From: Desulfovibrio sp. JC022
GTDB lineage: Bacteria; Desulfobacterota; Desulfovibrionia; Desulfovibrionales; Desulfovibrionaceae
Assembly: GCF_010470665.1 (NCBI RefSeq)
Contig: NZ_VOPZ01000005.1
Coordinates: 62,001-126,000 of the forward strand
Direction of reading: 5' to 3'
DNA: 64,000 nucleotides
Of this stretch, positions 9,101 to 18,300 are shown in pieces. Position 1 is the first letter of the stretch. Each line of letters opens with the position of its first letter. The position numbers and the translations under genes are program-made. The notes beneath the pieces are model-generated. The model did no database searches, was not told the DNA's origin, and worked only from the letters and a program-made list of their open reading frames with translations.

Positions 9101-9277
9101 CGATCTTTTAGCGGATTCTCCCACGAACAATTCGCGCGCAGTATTCCTGACCTGCAATTGCGAAGTATACCCGGTCCACAAGGTAATACCTACGAATCCG
9201 GCAAATATGACAATGGCGCATATCAGCAGGAGACTATAGCCGTACCCAGAATTATGGCTGGTCTCGTGTTTTTTCAT
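6161..9277 (-). CDS. Hybrid sensor histidine kinase (periplasmic sensor, two PAS, REC)
   Basis: 1038 aa. An N-terminal helix (about residues 15-37) and a second (about 300-322) enclose a periplasmic sensor of roughly 260 residues, Cache-like in size. Then come a coiled linker, a PAS/PAC pair (FDNAPMGIFQATPEGRY at about 374), a second PAS, the dimerisation domain with H-box NMTHEFRTPMN (His about 674), the ATPase domain (N-box LVNLLGNGVKFTD, G-box GTGLGLAI) and a C-terminal receiver with phospho-acceptor in FMDIQMPVLDG (Asp about 971). Phosphate is likely passed on through a histidine phosphotransfer protein not encoded nearby. ATG 9277 is chosen over the TTG one codon upstream. The gene is isolated; the ligand is unknown. 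Confidence 0.9.
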   Translation of the reverse strand: MKKHETSHNSGYGYSLLLICAIVIFAGFVGITLWTGYTSQLQVRNTARELFVGESAKRSMAVSFYFSKRVSELGSVAASVPVRSLISALELRGPDAVAKSSELVGDVCSLLHRNLAQHTVGDELVFSRIAVLDEEGDVLLDSDTECTLAEDNHEVAQFRVRHGSPAFFAGEYGGELSIVVSVPVDASLGVKGSVVGWTKIDSLYRSLRFMTISPSVGTDFLRVGSTVVAVSDVSAHQSGELLLMDVLHEWDGLTVLEAGKSGRKVDYLAISSPVQGTSLSVISLVEEQKLFGFLSIRMQFLLSVFIFLLISFGCFWLVRGVLGRKIYEARMYEADRRVEEVNRQKEKVEQEVKNRHLADALRRRAEIKFRDIFDNAPMGIFQATPEGRYITANNSLAELYGYEGADDLISEVSSIGDQIYVCSEDWERGVQMLRLSGQVASYEVECHRKDGGRVWTSRELRYVESELGMSSYVEGFVIDITGRKKAEAEQQKSEWRFRSLFENSPVALWELDMSPLKNLFDSYGPDMIPVIREDRLSDYKSVCRCAKLIRIIDTNNRTIEFFGADSREQLIRDGFLPYVTHHSWRVYRTVFLDFLQGADRHRSEFSFLRLDGKEQSFILNLIIVPGCEDSWERVLVAVEDISELKRVEKELRFSREEAQEANEAKGRFLANMTHEFRTPMNAVKGMVQLLQRSELTTEQQENLRLIKSSVDSLLVIVNDILDYSKLDSVHMELNEENIDLPAFLREMRDVVDIGAMNKPLKVELEAENVPDCVQVDSLRLRQVLVNLLGNGVKFTDEGAVTLRCRPQHQSSGSEKIHLLFEVVDTGIGLPEEAIESLFESFVQADPTITRKYGGTGLGLAICYKLVKHLGGELSARNNEQGGALFSFVLPVGVCTEHRQAQEVQGSSEEKSVAVDYSGIKVLVAEDSKMNRILLRKVFEKNGLENYVMVENGKDAVDTFIDSDDFDIIFMDIQMPVLDGFEAARAIRKTHSPVRIVALTANVGDDFMEKCIESGMDSRITKPFNVDDLLAELAGVVTA

Positions 9278-9471
9278 CAAATCAGACTTTCCATACGGAC
9301 AATTAAAAAAGATCTAACCAATCCCAAATATAAACGCGGGCCAAAACATATGTAATGAGAATCAGATCCATGACCGCAACATATATTTAAACTAAAAATA
9401 TTTTGACTACCTTAGCACGCTTAGCACCTTTTTCTCATAGTTTTATAAAAAAACAAACCCTCGCTTGACAG

Positions 9472-9486
9472 TGAGAATCAATTTCA
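9472..9486 (+). promoter_or_regulatory. Candidate Fur box upstream of DUF2325 gene
   Basis: TGAGAATCAATTTCA matches the 7-1-7 Fur consensus TGATAATNATTATCA at 11 of 14 defined positions. It abuts a TTGACA hexamer at 9465-9470, so a bound regulator would block the promoter. Prediction by eye only. Confidence 0.45.
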
Positions 9487-9524
9487 TTACAAAGAATTTA
9501 GCACTTAAAAAAATGGAGGCAATC

Positions 9525-9800
9525 ATGTGTGCAGCTCTCATAGGCGGAATGGACAGACTTAAGCGGGATTATATTGTTTCAGCCAAGCAAAAAGGCGTTA
9601 AACTCAAAGTATTCACGGGAAAAGAAAACAAGGTATCCTCAAAACTTGGCAATGCTGATCATGTAATAATCTTTACAAACCAGATTTCTCATGCAGCAAA
9701 AAAAGACATCGTAAAATACACCAAATCAAAACAGATACCCCTGCATATGTTCCACTCCTGCGGTGTTTCCACTCTCAAAAATTGTCTTGAAAAACTCTAG
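9525..9800 (+). CDS. DUF2325 domain protein
   Basis: 91 aa. The N-terminal IGGMDRL, the central ADHVIIFTNQISHAAK and the terminal FHSCGVSTLK fit the small DUF2325 family, a Rossmann-like domain of unknown function often found in anaerobes and near metal-related genes. The frame is open from 9465, but GGAGG at 9516-9520 places the start at ATG 9525 (MCAALIGGM). It is preceded by a possible Fur-controlled promoter, which suggests a link to iron supply. The role is unknown. The 90 bp after it hold only a weak stem. Confidence 0.75.
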   Translation: MCAALIGGMDRLKRDYIVSAKQKGVKLKVFTGKENKVSSKLGNADHVIIFTNQISHAAKKDIVKYTKSKQIPLHMFHSCGVSTLKNCLEKL

Positions 9801-9889
9801 AGCAATCCATCTGAAAACAATATCCCGGCGCGAAAGACGGTTTGGAGACAGTCTTCCGGCCAGCCGCAGATATCCGCCCCTCGCCCCTG

Positions 9890-10741
9890 CTAGCTGTGCA
9901 GGGAGCGCAAAAGTTCAATATTCATTTTATCAAATTTAAAATCCGGATCATCTTCTTTCGGAGTTTCAATTACCTTGGGAATAGTCGAGAACCGGGAATC
10001 ATTAATAATATACCGAAACCCTTCAAGGCCGATATTTCCTTTCCCGATATGCTCGTGGCGGTCTTTATTGGACCCCAACTCCTGCTTGCTGTCATTGAGA
10101 TGAAAAAAACGGATAAAATCAAGACCGATCAACTTGTCAAAACGCTCAAAAACCTCTGCGCATGATTCAGCGGTGCGCAAATCATATCCGGCTGCAAAAG
10201 CATGGCAGGTATCAAAGCAGACCCCCATGCGCGAAGTGTAACCGGAATCTTCCAGAATTGTAGCCAGCTCACCGAACCTGCTGCCGAGATTTGTTCCCTG
10301 TCCGGCAGTATTCTCGATAAGTACCTTCACTTCCTCTGTTTCCGAAAGGGCTATGGCCTGATCAAGATTTGCCACATACCGCTCAAGCCCCTCGAGCTTA
10401 CCTGTTCCCAGATGAGAGCCGGGGTGGGTCACCAGATATTCAATGCCCAGAGCCTCGGTCCGGCGCAATTCCTGAGCAAAAGCCTTTACGGATTTAGCCA
10501 CGCTCTCAGGTTTGGGAGAAGCAAGATTGATAAGATAAGAGTCATGGACACTGACCGGGTAATTGCCCCATTCTTCCCTCAACTTTTTAAAATTTTCCAC
10601 CACCTTATCTTCAAGAGGCTTTACCTTCCACTGACGCTGGTTACGGGTAAAGATCTGGAGAGCGGTTCCCTTCACAGACATGATCCTCTCCACAGCCTTG
10701 TCCACCCCGCCGGTTATGGGCATATGGGCACCTATATACAT
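9890..10741 (-). CDS. nfo: Endonuclease IV
   Basis: 283 aa, the usual length for the family. Endonuclease IV cuts 5' of abasic sites and removes 3' blocking groups during base excision repair, using three zinc ions. The sequence opens MYIGAHMPITGG and shows the metal-ligand blocks VTHPGSH, LIENTAGQG, CFDTCHAFAAGYD, FFHLNDSK, DRHEHIGKG and VIETPKE in the expected order. A good ribosome-binding site (AAAGGA) precedes the start. It lies 30 bp after the CofD-like gene and may be co-transcribed with it. Confidence 0.95.
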   Translation of the reverse strand: MYIGAHMPITGGVDKAVERIMSVKGTALQIFTRNQRQWKVKPLEDKVVENFKKLREEWGNYPVSVHDSYLINLASPKPESVAKSVKAFAQELRRTEALGIEYLVTHPGSHLGTGKLEGLERYVANLDQAIALSETEEVKVLIENTAGQGTNLGSRFGELATILEDSGYTSRMGVCFDTCHAFAAGYDLRTAESCAEVFERFDKLIGLDFIRFFHLNDSKQELGSNKDRHEHIGKGNIGLEGFRYIINDSRFSTIPKVIETPKEDDPDFKFDKMNIELLRSLHS

Positions 10742-10771
10742 AAAAATTCCTTTGCTTATTATTTCCGGATA

Positions 10772-11908
10772 TTAATATTTTGCAGGCGCGAATTCCATGA
10801 GAACCGAAGCCAGCAATCGCGGATCAATCAGGCCTTCAGACTCGTCTGAAACCAGCCTGCGGTCAATTACTTTCAAAGGAAGTTTTTCCAAGGCCGCAAG
10901 ATCAGGATCTTCCTGATAAACACCGTTTTCCGAATCAATAAGAACATAATTGAGCACTGCTTCAGATCCGATATAGGCTGCATTATCCAGACGCAGAACT
11001 TCAAGCAGCCTCTCCACCTGCAAATTAATATTGTGCCCGATCAATTCCGGATCAAAGCCCATATTGGGAATAAATATTTTCGGGCAGGGATTCAGGGAAA
11101 CAGCCTGCCCCAACCCTTGCGGGGAAAGAGCAGCAAGCGTGCTGGAATAAAAGCTGCCCATGGGATAAACAATTAAATCCGCACCACGAACCAGATTTAT
11201 TGCCAGAGATGAAGCATGTACCGGACGCGGCCATGGATCATCCACCCCGGAACAGATCCACATACCGTCAATGGGTGATGATATCGGATCAACTTCCTTG
11301 CCTGTAAAAAAATGCTGCCCGGCCAGAATTTCCCCGTTCAGCAACCGCACTGCCAGATGCCCGTTATCCACAGTTGAAGCACGGACAATTCCCCGCGCCC
11401 CGATAAGATGTGAAAGCTGTGAGATAGGCGGGGCCAATATACGTTGATGGGCCATAAACCCGGCTGCGAGCAGGATATTGCCGAGACTGGCGTTAACCGG
11501 ATCAAAACGGTCCCCGGCCAGCTCTATGAACAGGGCAAAGCGGTCTGAAAGGATCTTGCGGACAATTTCAGAAAAACCGTCCATAAGGGAGTGAGAACCA
11601 TTGGCAAGATGGGAAAGCTGTCCGTTAAGGGCTGTTCTGTCCGCATAGCGGGGAAGGCGTGTTCCAAGCAGTTCAACTATATTCGCTTTTTCCGGTTTTT
11701 CCATATCCGCGAGGGCGAGCAAACGATTGCGCACATCCCCCACCGCCGGCATATCAAAGACTTCACGCAAAGCTGCTGAACTGCCGCCGGAATCAAAAGT
11801 GGTTATAATATAAGCGCATTCCGGGTTTACTTTTGCAAGTTCGGAAGCCAACCCGTTAAGGGCCGTTCCCCCGCTGAAAAAAACAAATGCCGGATGCTCT
11901 TTCTCCAC
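10772..11908 (-). CDS. Second CofD-like protein
   Basis: 378 aa, a clear paralogue of the protein at 2644-3831: it shares FFSGGTAL, TFDSGGSSAALR, AVGDVRNRLLALAD, the ASLGNILLAAG segment, the GQHFFTGKE segment and PNMGFDPEL. GTG 11908 is preferred because AAAGGAG lies six bases upstream; a TTG two codons earlier is less well spaced. It is not next to ATP-grasp or kinase genes; downstream is nfo with a 30-bp gap. Function is unknown; YvcK-like nucleotide-sugar binding and GAK-related activity are both possible. Confidence 0.75.
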   Translation of the reverse strand: MEKEHPAFVFFSGGTALNGLASELAKVNPECAYIITTFDSGGSSAALREVFDMPAVGDVRNRLLALADMEKPEKANIVELLGTRLPRYADRTALNGQLSHLANGSHSLMDGFSEIVRKILSDRFALFIELAGDRFDPVNASLGNILLAAGFMAHQRILAPPISQLSHLIGARGIVRASTVDNGHLAVRLLNGEILAGQHFFTGKEVDPISSPIDGMWICSGVDDPWPRPVHASSLAINLVRGADLIVYPMGSFYSSTLAALSPQGLGQAVSLNPCPKIFIPNMGFDPELIGHNINLQVERLLEVLRLDNAAYIGSEAVLNYVLIDSENGVYQEDPDLAALEKLPLKVIDRRLVSDESEGLIDPRLLASVLMEFAPAKY

Positions 11909-12011
11909 CTGCAACTCCTTTACCTGAACCGAACATTTGGTTAGTGAATATTATAGTATCGGCAGCCCATTTTATAACAATTAGCAGTCAACATACCTCA
12001 ATCTTACTGAT

Positions 12012-12617
12012 ATGAAAAACATTTTCCTCAATATACACGGATTCGGATCTTCAGGCGCAAACTCAAAAGCAGCAGCACTTTCTGAGAACTTTCCAAAACA
12101 TGAACTGATCAGCCCGGATCTTCCCCCGGACCCGCTGCAATCACTAGAAATAATAGACTCCATTGTTACAGAAAACAAAAACCGCCCCCTGATCCTACAA
12201 GGATCATCCATGGGCGGACTGTATTCGCTGATCATGCACTTCCGGCACTCTGTCCCGGCCCTGCTGATTAATCCGGCATTGACTCCGGCAACACTGGTCC
12301 GCAGCCGTCTGGGTGAAATCTATGAATTTTCCAACGGTGAGAGCATCCTCATTTCACAGGAACATGTGGATAGTTTTGCAATGGTGGAAAAAGAATTGGA
12401 AAAAGGAATCGCCGAAAAAGGGGTCTGCGCCGGACAGGTACTGGCTCTGATCGGTGAACAGGATGAGCTTCTTGATCAGCAGGTAATGAAGTCAATACTC
12501 AGAAAGGCCGGGGCCGAGATAATCTCCTACAATACCGACCACCATTTTGAAGGATTCGATCAGGTCGCCCGCCACGATATAAAAGTAAGGGACTTCCTGC
12601 TGACTATGCGGAATTAA
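12012..12617 (+). CDS. YqiA-like alpha/beta hydrolase (UPF0227)
   Basis: 201 aa, the size of the YqiA/YcfP esterase family. FLNIHGFGSS forms the oxyanion region, LQGSSMGGLYS is the nucleophile elbow, INPAL follows, and LIGEQDELLD plus the later DHHFEGFD supply Asp and His of the triad. E. coli YqiA cleaves short acyl esters in vitro; the cellular substrate is unknown. No ribosome-binding site is obvious before ATG 12012. The 3' end overlaps the convergent GNAT gene by four bases. Confidence 0.8.
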   Translation: MKNIFLNIHGFGSSGANSKAAALSENFPKHELISPDLPPDPLQSLEIIDSIVTENKNRPLILQGSSMGGLYSLIMHFRHSVPALLINPALTPATLVRSRLGEIYEFSNGESILISQEHVDSFAMVEKELEKGIAEKGVCAGQVLALIGEQDELLDQQVMKSILRKAGAEIISYNTDHHFEGFDQVARHDIKVRDFLLTMRN

Positions 12618-13792
12618 TCTTCGTCCATACGCCCCACAGGCATAAGTTCATTCATCTCGCTGATGTAACCATTTTCAAGATTGTTCACTTCCTGAATATA
12701 AGTCTTGAAGGTCAGATCCATGGACGGATCGGTAAATTTGTGCAGACTGTAAGAAGGAGTGGAAAAAAATCCGCGTCTGGCTTTATGCTCTCCGCCCATA
12801 CCCGGATCATAGGTATTTATGCCGTTAGCCACCGCCCATTCAATAGGAGCGTAGTAACAAAGCTCAAAATGGAGAAAACGCACTTCCTCAAAACAACCCC
12901 AATATCTGCCCCAGAGCCGATCCCCGGAAAAGACAAACATTGAGAGGGCCAGCGGATCAGGATCATCACCCCGAAGGGCTACAGTAAACATCAGATTTTC
13001 CCGCATGTTCTGCTTCAGCCCCTCGAAAAAGTCAGGGGTAAGGTATTTGCAGCTCCAGACCCCGAATTTATCGTTGGTAGATTCGTAACAACGATACATA
13101 AGATCAAAATAGCGGTCCGGAATTTCATATCCAGTCAAAGTCTGCACCCTTACATCATCACGGCGCAAAGCCTTACGCTCACGACGGACGGTCTTACGCC
13201 TGTTGCTGTTCAGAGTACTCAGCCAGTGATCGAAATCCCGGTAATCATTGTTAAGCCAGACATATCCCTGATGTTTCCATGCGGCATAACCGTAGGCTTC
13301 CATTTCAATTCCCCAGTCAGGGTCCACAAAATTGAAAGCGCAACTGCCCAGTCCGTTGATAGAACAAAAACGGTCTAGGGTCTGGCAGATCACCCCGGTG
13401 ACCTTTTTTGCAGAAATATCCGGGGCAACCATAAACCGATAACCGGATGCCGGGGTATAAGGACTCATGCCTACAATTTTAGGATAATAGGCCATGCCAC
13501 CTTTCTGGGCCACTTCCGCCCAGACCCGATCAAAAATAAACTCCCCTTCGCTCTGGTCGCGCACAAACAATGGAGCTGCTCCCACCAACCGCCCCTCAGA
13601 CCGGACAAGCAGATGAGCCGTAAGCCAGCCGCTTTCCGGGGTTGCGCTCCGGCTCTTTTCAATAAGGCGCAGCCAATCCCACTCAAGGAAAGGAAAATTC
13701 AATTCCCTGGCAAGCCGATCCCACTCATCCCGATCAACCTCGGTGATTGAAGGAATCCATGAAATTTCAAGTCCATCCAATATATCAGTCAT
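12614..13792 (-). CDS. GNAT-fold protein, COG3146/FemAB-like
   Basis: 392 aa. The order of blocks (EWDWLRLIEKS near the N-terminus, WLNNDYRDFDHWLSTL, KTVRRERKALRR, LSMFVFSGDRLWGRYWG, and FELCYYAPIEWAVANGI before YDPGMGGEHKARRGF) matches the COG3146 proteins, which have two GNAT-like halves and are sometimes annotated as peptidogalycan biosynthesis proteins. The acceptor is unknown. It lies 16 bp after the LysR gene on the same strand and may be its co-transcribed downstream partner. It converges on the hydrolase gene with a four-base overlap. Confidence 0.75.
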   Translation of the reverse strand: MTDILDGLEISWIPSITEVDRDEWDRLARELNFPFLEWDWLRLIEKSRSATPESGWLTAHLLVRSEGRLVGAAPLFVRDQSEGEFIFDRVWAEVAQKGGMAYYPKIVGMSPYTPASGYRFMVAPDISAKKVTGVICQTLDRFCSINGLGSCAFNFVDPDWGIEMEAYGYAAWKHQGYVWLNNDYRDFDHWLSTLNSNRRKTVRRERKALRRDDVRVQTLTGYEIPDRYFDLMYRCYESTNDKFGVWSCKYLTPDFFEGLKQNMRENLMFTVALRGDDPDPLALSMFVFSGDRLWGRYWGCFEEVRFLHFELCYYAPIEWAVANGINTYDPGMGGEHKARRGFFSTPSYSLHKFTDPSMDLTFKTYIQEVNNLENGYISEMNELMPVGRMDED

Positions 13793-13808
13793 TTACCAAC
13801 CCTAAAAA

Positions 13809-14726
13809 CTACTGACCGCTGACCATCCCGGCAAATGATCTTGATACCGAAAAATAATCCGCAACCCATTCCATAAAAACCCCAGCCGTATTGGAGTAAT
13901 CCTCCCTGTTCCAGACCATATAGATGTCCATGCTGGGAAATTCGTCACTGACAGGAACCATAGCAATTCCTTTGCGTGAGACCCGGCTGTTCTCCGGGAG
14001 AAAAGTTACCCCCATGCCTGAAGAAATCAAGGCGGAAGCACCGGATAGACCGGAAATTTCCTGCTTTACCCTGGGCACCAGCCCCCGTGAGGTAAAGGCA
14101 TCCATAATAGCATCATAAAGGTCCGGCTGCCCGCTGCGTGGAAACATGAGCAGATTCTCCCGCGCTATTTCAGTCAATGATACGCTTTTTTCAGCGGTAA
14201 AGATATGATCTTCCGGCACCGCCAGAACATGTTTTCTGGAAAAAAGCTTTACCGAAGACAACCCTTCCATGGCATGCAGGTAAACAGTTGAAAAGCCCAC
14301 ATCCATTTCACCGGAACTGATTTTCTGCAATTGAATGGAAGCCCCGAACTGACTGAGCCGCACTGACACACCGGGATACCTGTGACTGAACGAACGCACG
14401 GCTTCCGGCAAAAGGCTGTCCATGGCAATCTCCATGAAACCGACCTTTATATTGCCGTATTCGCCCTTGGCCATCCGCCCCACAGTAGCTGCGGCATCTT
14501 CAGCCTGAGCCACAATATCCATAGCCTGCTTATAAAAATAGCGACCTTCGTTTGTAAGTCGAACTTTACGGCTGTTGCGCTCCAGAAGACGAGCACCTAG
14601 TTCTTCCTCAAGCCCTTTAATCTGCTGCGAAAAAGGAGGCTGGGCAATATGCACCCTGCGGGCCGCACGACCGAAGTGCAACTCCTCGGCCACGGCAATA
14701 AAATATCTCAGCTGTCTTAATTCCAT
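13809..14726 (-). CDS. LysR-family transcriptional regulator
   Basis: 305 aa. The N-terminal winged helix reads MELRQLRYFIAVAEELHFGRAA and AQPPFSQQIKGLEEEL, very typical of LysR regulators of the CatR/BenM-like branch; the rest is the two-lobed effector domain. The frame extends 21 codons further upstream, but the family starts at MELRQL, so 14726 is chosen. It is divergent from the NifU-like gene with 182 bp between, a usual place for a LysR operator, and is followed by the GNAT gene. Effector and regulon are unknown. Confidence 0.9.
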   Translation of the reverse strand: MELRQLRYFIAVAEELHFGRAARRVHIAQPPFSQQIKGLEEELGARLLERNSRKVRLTNEGRYFYKQAMDIVAQAEDAAATVGRMAKGEYGNIKVGFMEIAMDSLLPEAVRSFSHRYPGVSVRLSQFGASIQLQKISSGEMDVGFSTVYLHAMEGLSSVKLFSRKHVLAVPEDHIFTAEKSVSLTEIARENLLMFPRSGQPDLYDAIMDAFTSRGLVPRVKQEISGLSGASALISSGMGVTFLPENSRVSRKGIAMVPVSDEFPSMDIYMVWNREDYSNTAGVFMEWVADYFSVSRSFAGMVSGQ

Positions 14727-14908
14727 CAATAAAAATCCATTGCTAAAAAAACAGCGGGGCAAAATCCCCGACTTCTTTTTATTGAACAATAAATCCTGTA
14801 TAATTACAATATTAATGTCTGAAGATAAAAATCAGCAAAAAGTTTGATTGCATTTTTTCCCGCCTTGAGCCAACCTCTGCTCGCTTTATCTCAACAAGGA
14901 GTTTTTAT

Positions 14909-15334
14909 ATGACAGATGATCTGGACAGCCTGCTTTCCGATATTCAGCAGCAATGCAATGACGCAGCCCACGATATGTTCGGGGAGGAAACCTCCCGCTG
15001 GCATAACCCTACCTACGCCGGAACCATGGAAAACCCGGACTGCATCGGGCAAATGAAGGGAACCTGCGGCGATATCATCAAAATATTTCTCAAGATAGAA
15101 AACAATACCATTAAGGAAGCATCGTTCTTTACCACTGGATGCGGACCCAGCATTGTGAGCAGCGACATGGCCTGCGAGCTCAGCATGGGAAAAAATATTG
15201 ATCAGGCTTCTGAAATAGACGGGGAAGATATCCTCGAAAGACTCGGCGGATTACCCGAAGACAAAGTCCATTGTGCGCATCTGGCTTCTTCGGCACTTCA
15301 GGAAGCACTGGGCAACTGGTTGCAAAAAAAGTAA
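14909..15334 (+). CDS. NifU/IscU-like Fe-S scaffold protein
   Basis: 141 aa with all three cluster-ligand cysteines of the IscU fold: MKGTCGD (with the conserved Asp), FFTTGCGPSI and DKVHCAHLA. Such proteins hold a nascent [2Fe-2S] or [4Fe-4S] cluster before transfer. It lacks the C-terminal Nfu domain of full NifU, and no cysteine desulfurase gene is adjacent, so it is a free-standing scaffold or specialised variant. AAGGAG sits eight bases before ATG 14909. It converges on the hybrid kinase gene with ten bases between the stops. Confidence 0.88.
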   Translation: MTDDLDSLLSDIQQQCNDAAHDMFGEETSRWHNPTYAGTMENPDCIGQMKGTCGDIIKIFLKIENNTIKEASFFTTGCGPSIVSSDMACELSMGKNIDQASEIDGEDILERLGGLPEDKVHCAHLASSALQEALGNWLQKK

Positions 15335-15344
15335 CCCCTACAGC

Positions 15345-18300
15345 TTATATGCTGTGCTTGAGTATACCCTTAATCAAGGAGATCTTTTTGATCGGCTTGG
15401 TCAAGAAACCATTGCACCCGGCCTCAAGACAGTCTTTTCTGTCTTCCTCCCGGTCATTAGCCGTAAACGCAACCACCGGTGTGGCCGGGTATCCGTTCTC
15501 CCATTCATATGCCCTGATCTCGCGGGTAGCTTCCAGACCGTTCTTGACGGGCATCTGAATATCCATCAGCACCAGATCAAAATTATTTTCACGGTAAATG
15601 CGCACAGCTTCATCACCGTCAGTGGCAAAACGCAATCTGAAAGGAGTATCCTTCAGGAAGAATTCAAGCAGCATACGATTGTTTTCCGAGTCATCAACCA
15701 CAAGAATTCGTAACGGATTAAGGTCAATACTTTCATCCCAGGCTTCTTTTCCAAAAGAAGAGTCGCCATAAATATTGAGCATCGCCTTCTGCAGCCCGCC
15801 TCTAGTCACAGGCCAGTGAACACTGCTCTTAACCCCGAAAATCTGGTTTACTTCCGGGCGGTTGCTGCTGACTCCCGGAGAAGAGGAAAGAGTGCACAGC
15901 ACAGGATTATCATTATTCAAGCGGGCTTTTATGGCTTCGACTTCACTTAAGCCGTCTTCCTCGCCAAGCCGGTCAGAAACAATTACCAGTTCAGCATTGC
16001 TGCGGCATGATTCGCTTTGCACACAGGCGAAGTTCAAATCCCCGGCATGCAAACACTTAGCACCCCATTCGTTGAGGCATTTGCATATATACTTCCTGAC
16101 CAGAATTCGCTCATCTATGACAAGAATTTCACGATCCTGCATTGCCGACCTGATCCTGCCTGTATCCACTTCCATTTCATCGACCCGCCCGAGCTGAATT
16201 TCAGCCCTGAATTCGGCTCCGCCCGATGAAACATTGCGTACACTGATCTGCCCGCTCATTAATTCAACAAGATTGCGGGTAATGGACAGTCCAAGTCCTG
16301 TGCCGCCGTATTTGCGGGTCGTGGAAGAATCAGCCTGCACAAAATTTTCAAAAATAATTTTGAGTTTCTCTTCTGAGATCCCTATGCCGCTGTCACGCAC
16401 GGCCATATTCAGAACAACATTTCCTTCAGGGCCGGCAGAGCTTGAAATATCCAGAACCACCGAACCTGAATCAGTAAATTTAATCGCGTTACTAAGCAGG
16501 TTAACAAGAATCTGTTTTATTCTGGTCGGGTCGCCCTCGAATAAGGTCGGACAAAGCGGGTCCACATGGCATGCAAAAACCAGTTTTTTCTTCCAAGCAC
16601 TAACAGACATGATGCCGGACACTTCATCCACAAGCTCATCAATATTAAACTTGGTTTTTTCAAGGGTGAGTTTGCCCGACTCAATCTTTGAAAGATCAAG
16701 AATATCATTAATGAGATTCATCAACGCCTTGCCGGAATCTCTGAAAATGGAGACATAACTCCTTTGCTCCATGGTCAGGCTGGTATCGGAAAGCATATCG
16801 GCCATGCCCAGAATCGAATTCATGGGAGTACGTATTTCATGGCTCATCTGGGCCAGAAACTCACCTTTAGTACGGTTGGCAACTTCCGCCTTAGCCATGG
16901 CTTCTTCAAGCTTCTTAAGAGTATCCGCCATATGGGCTGAATTGCGCTCTTCAACCTCTTTAGCCTTGAGCAGCTGAGCCGTGTAGTGCTGCAATTCTTC
17001 CTCGTCCCGCTTGCGGTCTGTCACATCACGGACAACACTGAGCAGCACCTCCTGCCCCTGATAAGTGATCCTGCGGGAGCGCACATCCGCGTAGACAACC
17101 TCACCAGATTTAGCCAGAGCAGGGCATTCAAACTGCCGGGAATCATCTCCAGCAAAAAGACTGTGCAAAAGACTGCGCAAGCTTTCCCGCTCATAAGGCG
17201 GAACAAGCTCAAAGACGGTTTTCTTTAAAAGCTCATTGCGCCCATATCCGAGAAAATCTGCCCCGCCGCCATTAACCTTCAGGAAACGACCATCCATATC
17301 GGTTATGCAGACAAGATCATCCACGTTATCAAAAAAGAATTGGTACTGTTCGAGCCCCCGGGTACGGCGCAAGTTTTCAAGCATTGAGGAGAGAGCACTG
17401 CTCAATGCGCTGATTTCAGTAATGAGGCTTTCCCGGCCCGGAATATCCTCTTCCATACCTCTGGAAATATCTTCAGCTGAAGCAGTGATGGTACGCAGCG
17501 GACGGGTTAATTTACTGCTCAAGTAAAGTGAAACAACAAGACAAAGACCTATGACTCCCCCGAACAGCGGCAAAAGCAGCCAGAATGTACGCTGCACTGA
17601 TTCATTGAGCCTTGCATCAGAGACGAAATAGGCCAGTCCCGGCACCAGCGAACTGCGATATAAAACACCTTTTACATCAGCACCGATTCCAACTTCGACA
17701 AGCTCATCCCCACCCACAGACTCTCTCAGGGACAAAGAAAGAGACTCTCCTGTGACAAGATCGTACGCCTTGCCTTGTTCAAAAAGAACCATCCTGCTTC
17801 CGGAGGAATTCTTAAATGCGGAGACCAATTCCGATCTTGAAAAATCAACCAGACAGGCAGCACTGCCGACAACTTCGGACCTACTGCGGATGGGAAGTGA
17901 AAAAACTGTTATGAACCCATCCCTGCCAACCCTGCAAAAAGAGCAGCGGAACGGAGAATTCATAAGCGCATTTTGGACATAAGACTCATCGAACGGCCTT
18001 GCCGAAGAGCTGAAAATTCTGGGATCACCTTTACGCGTGACAAAAAAATCGATCCCCAGCGGGGCCTGATCATACTCGGACAATTTCTCGGTCAACGGGT
18101 AGTCCACCCCCATCATCATAGCGACCCGGATAGAGTTATCCTTACTCAATTCCCCAAGCCGGGCCATTGCACGATGCAAAAAGCTGTATAGCTCAAGGCT
18201 GGACTCCTGCCCTTCAGCCCGCACCCGATCATGAAATTCATTTTTAAGGGTACTGAAATAACTGTAAGAAAAGACACCGCCCATGGCGAGAGCGGTAACA

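Noticed and set aside
9357-9371. Second Fur-like sequence TGAGAATCAGATCCA
   Set aside because: Only the left half matches; the right half agrees at three of seven positions.
10772-11908. F420 biosynthesis enzyme CofD
   Set aside because: Superfamily match only; no cofC, cofE or F420-dependent genes are present, so the specific name is not justified.
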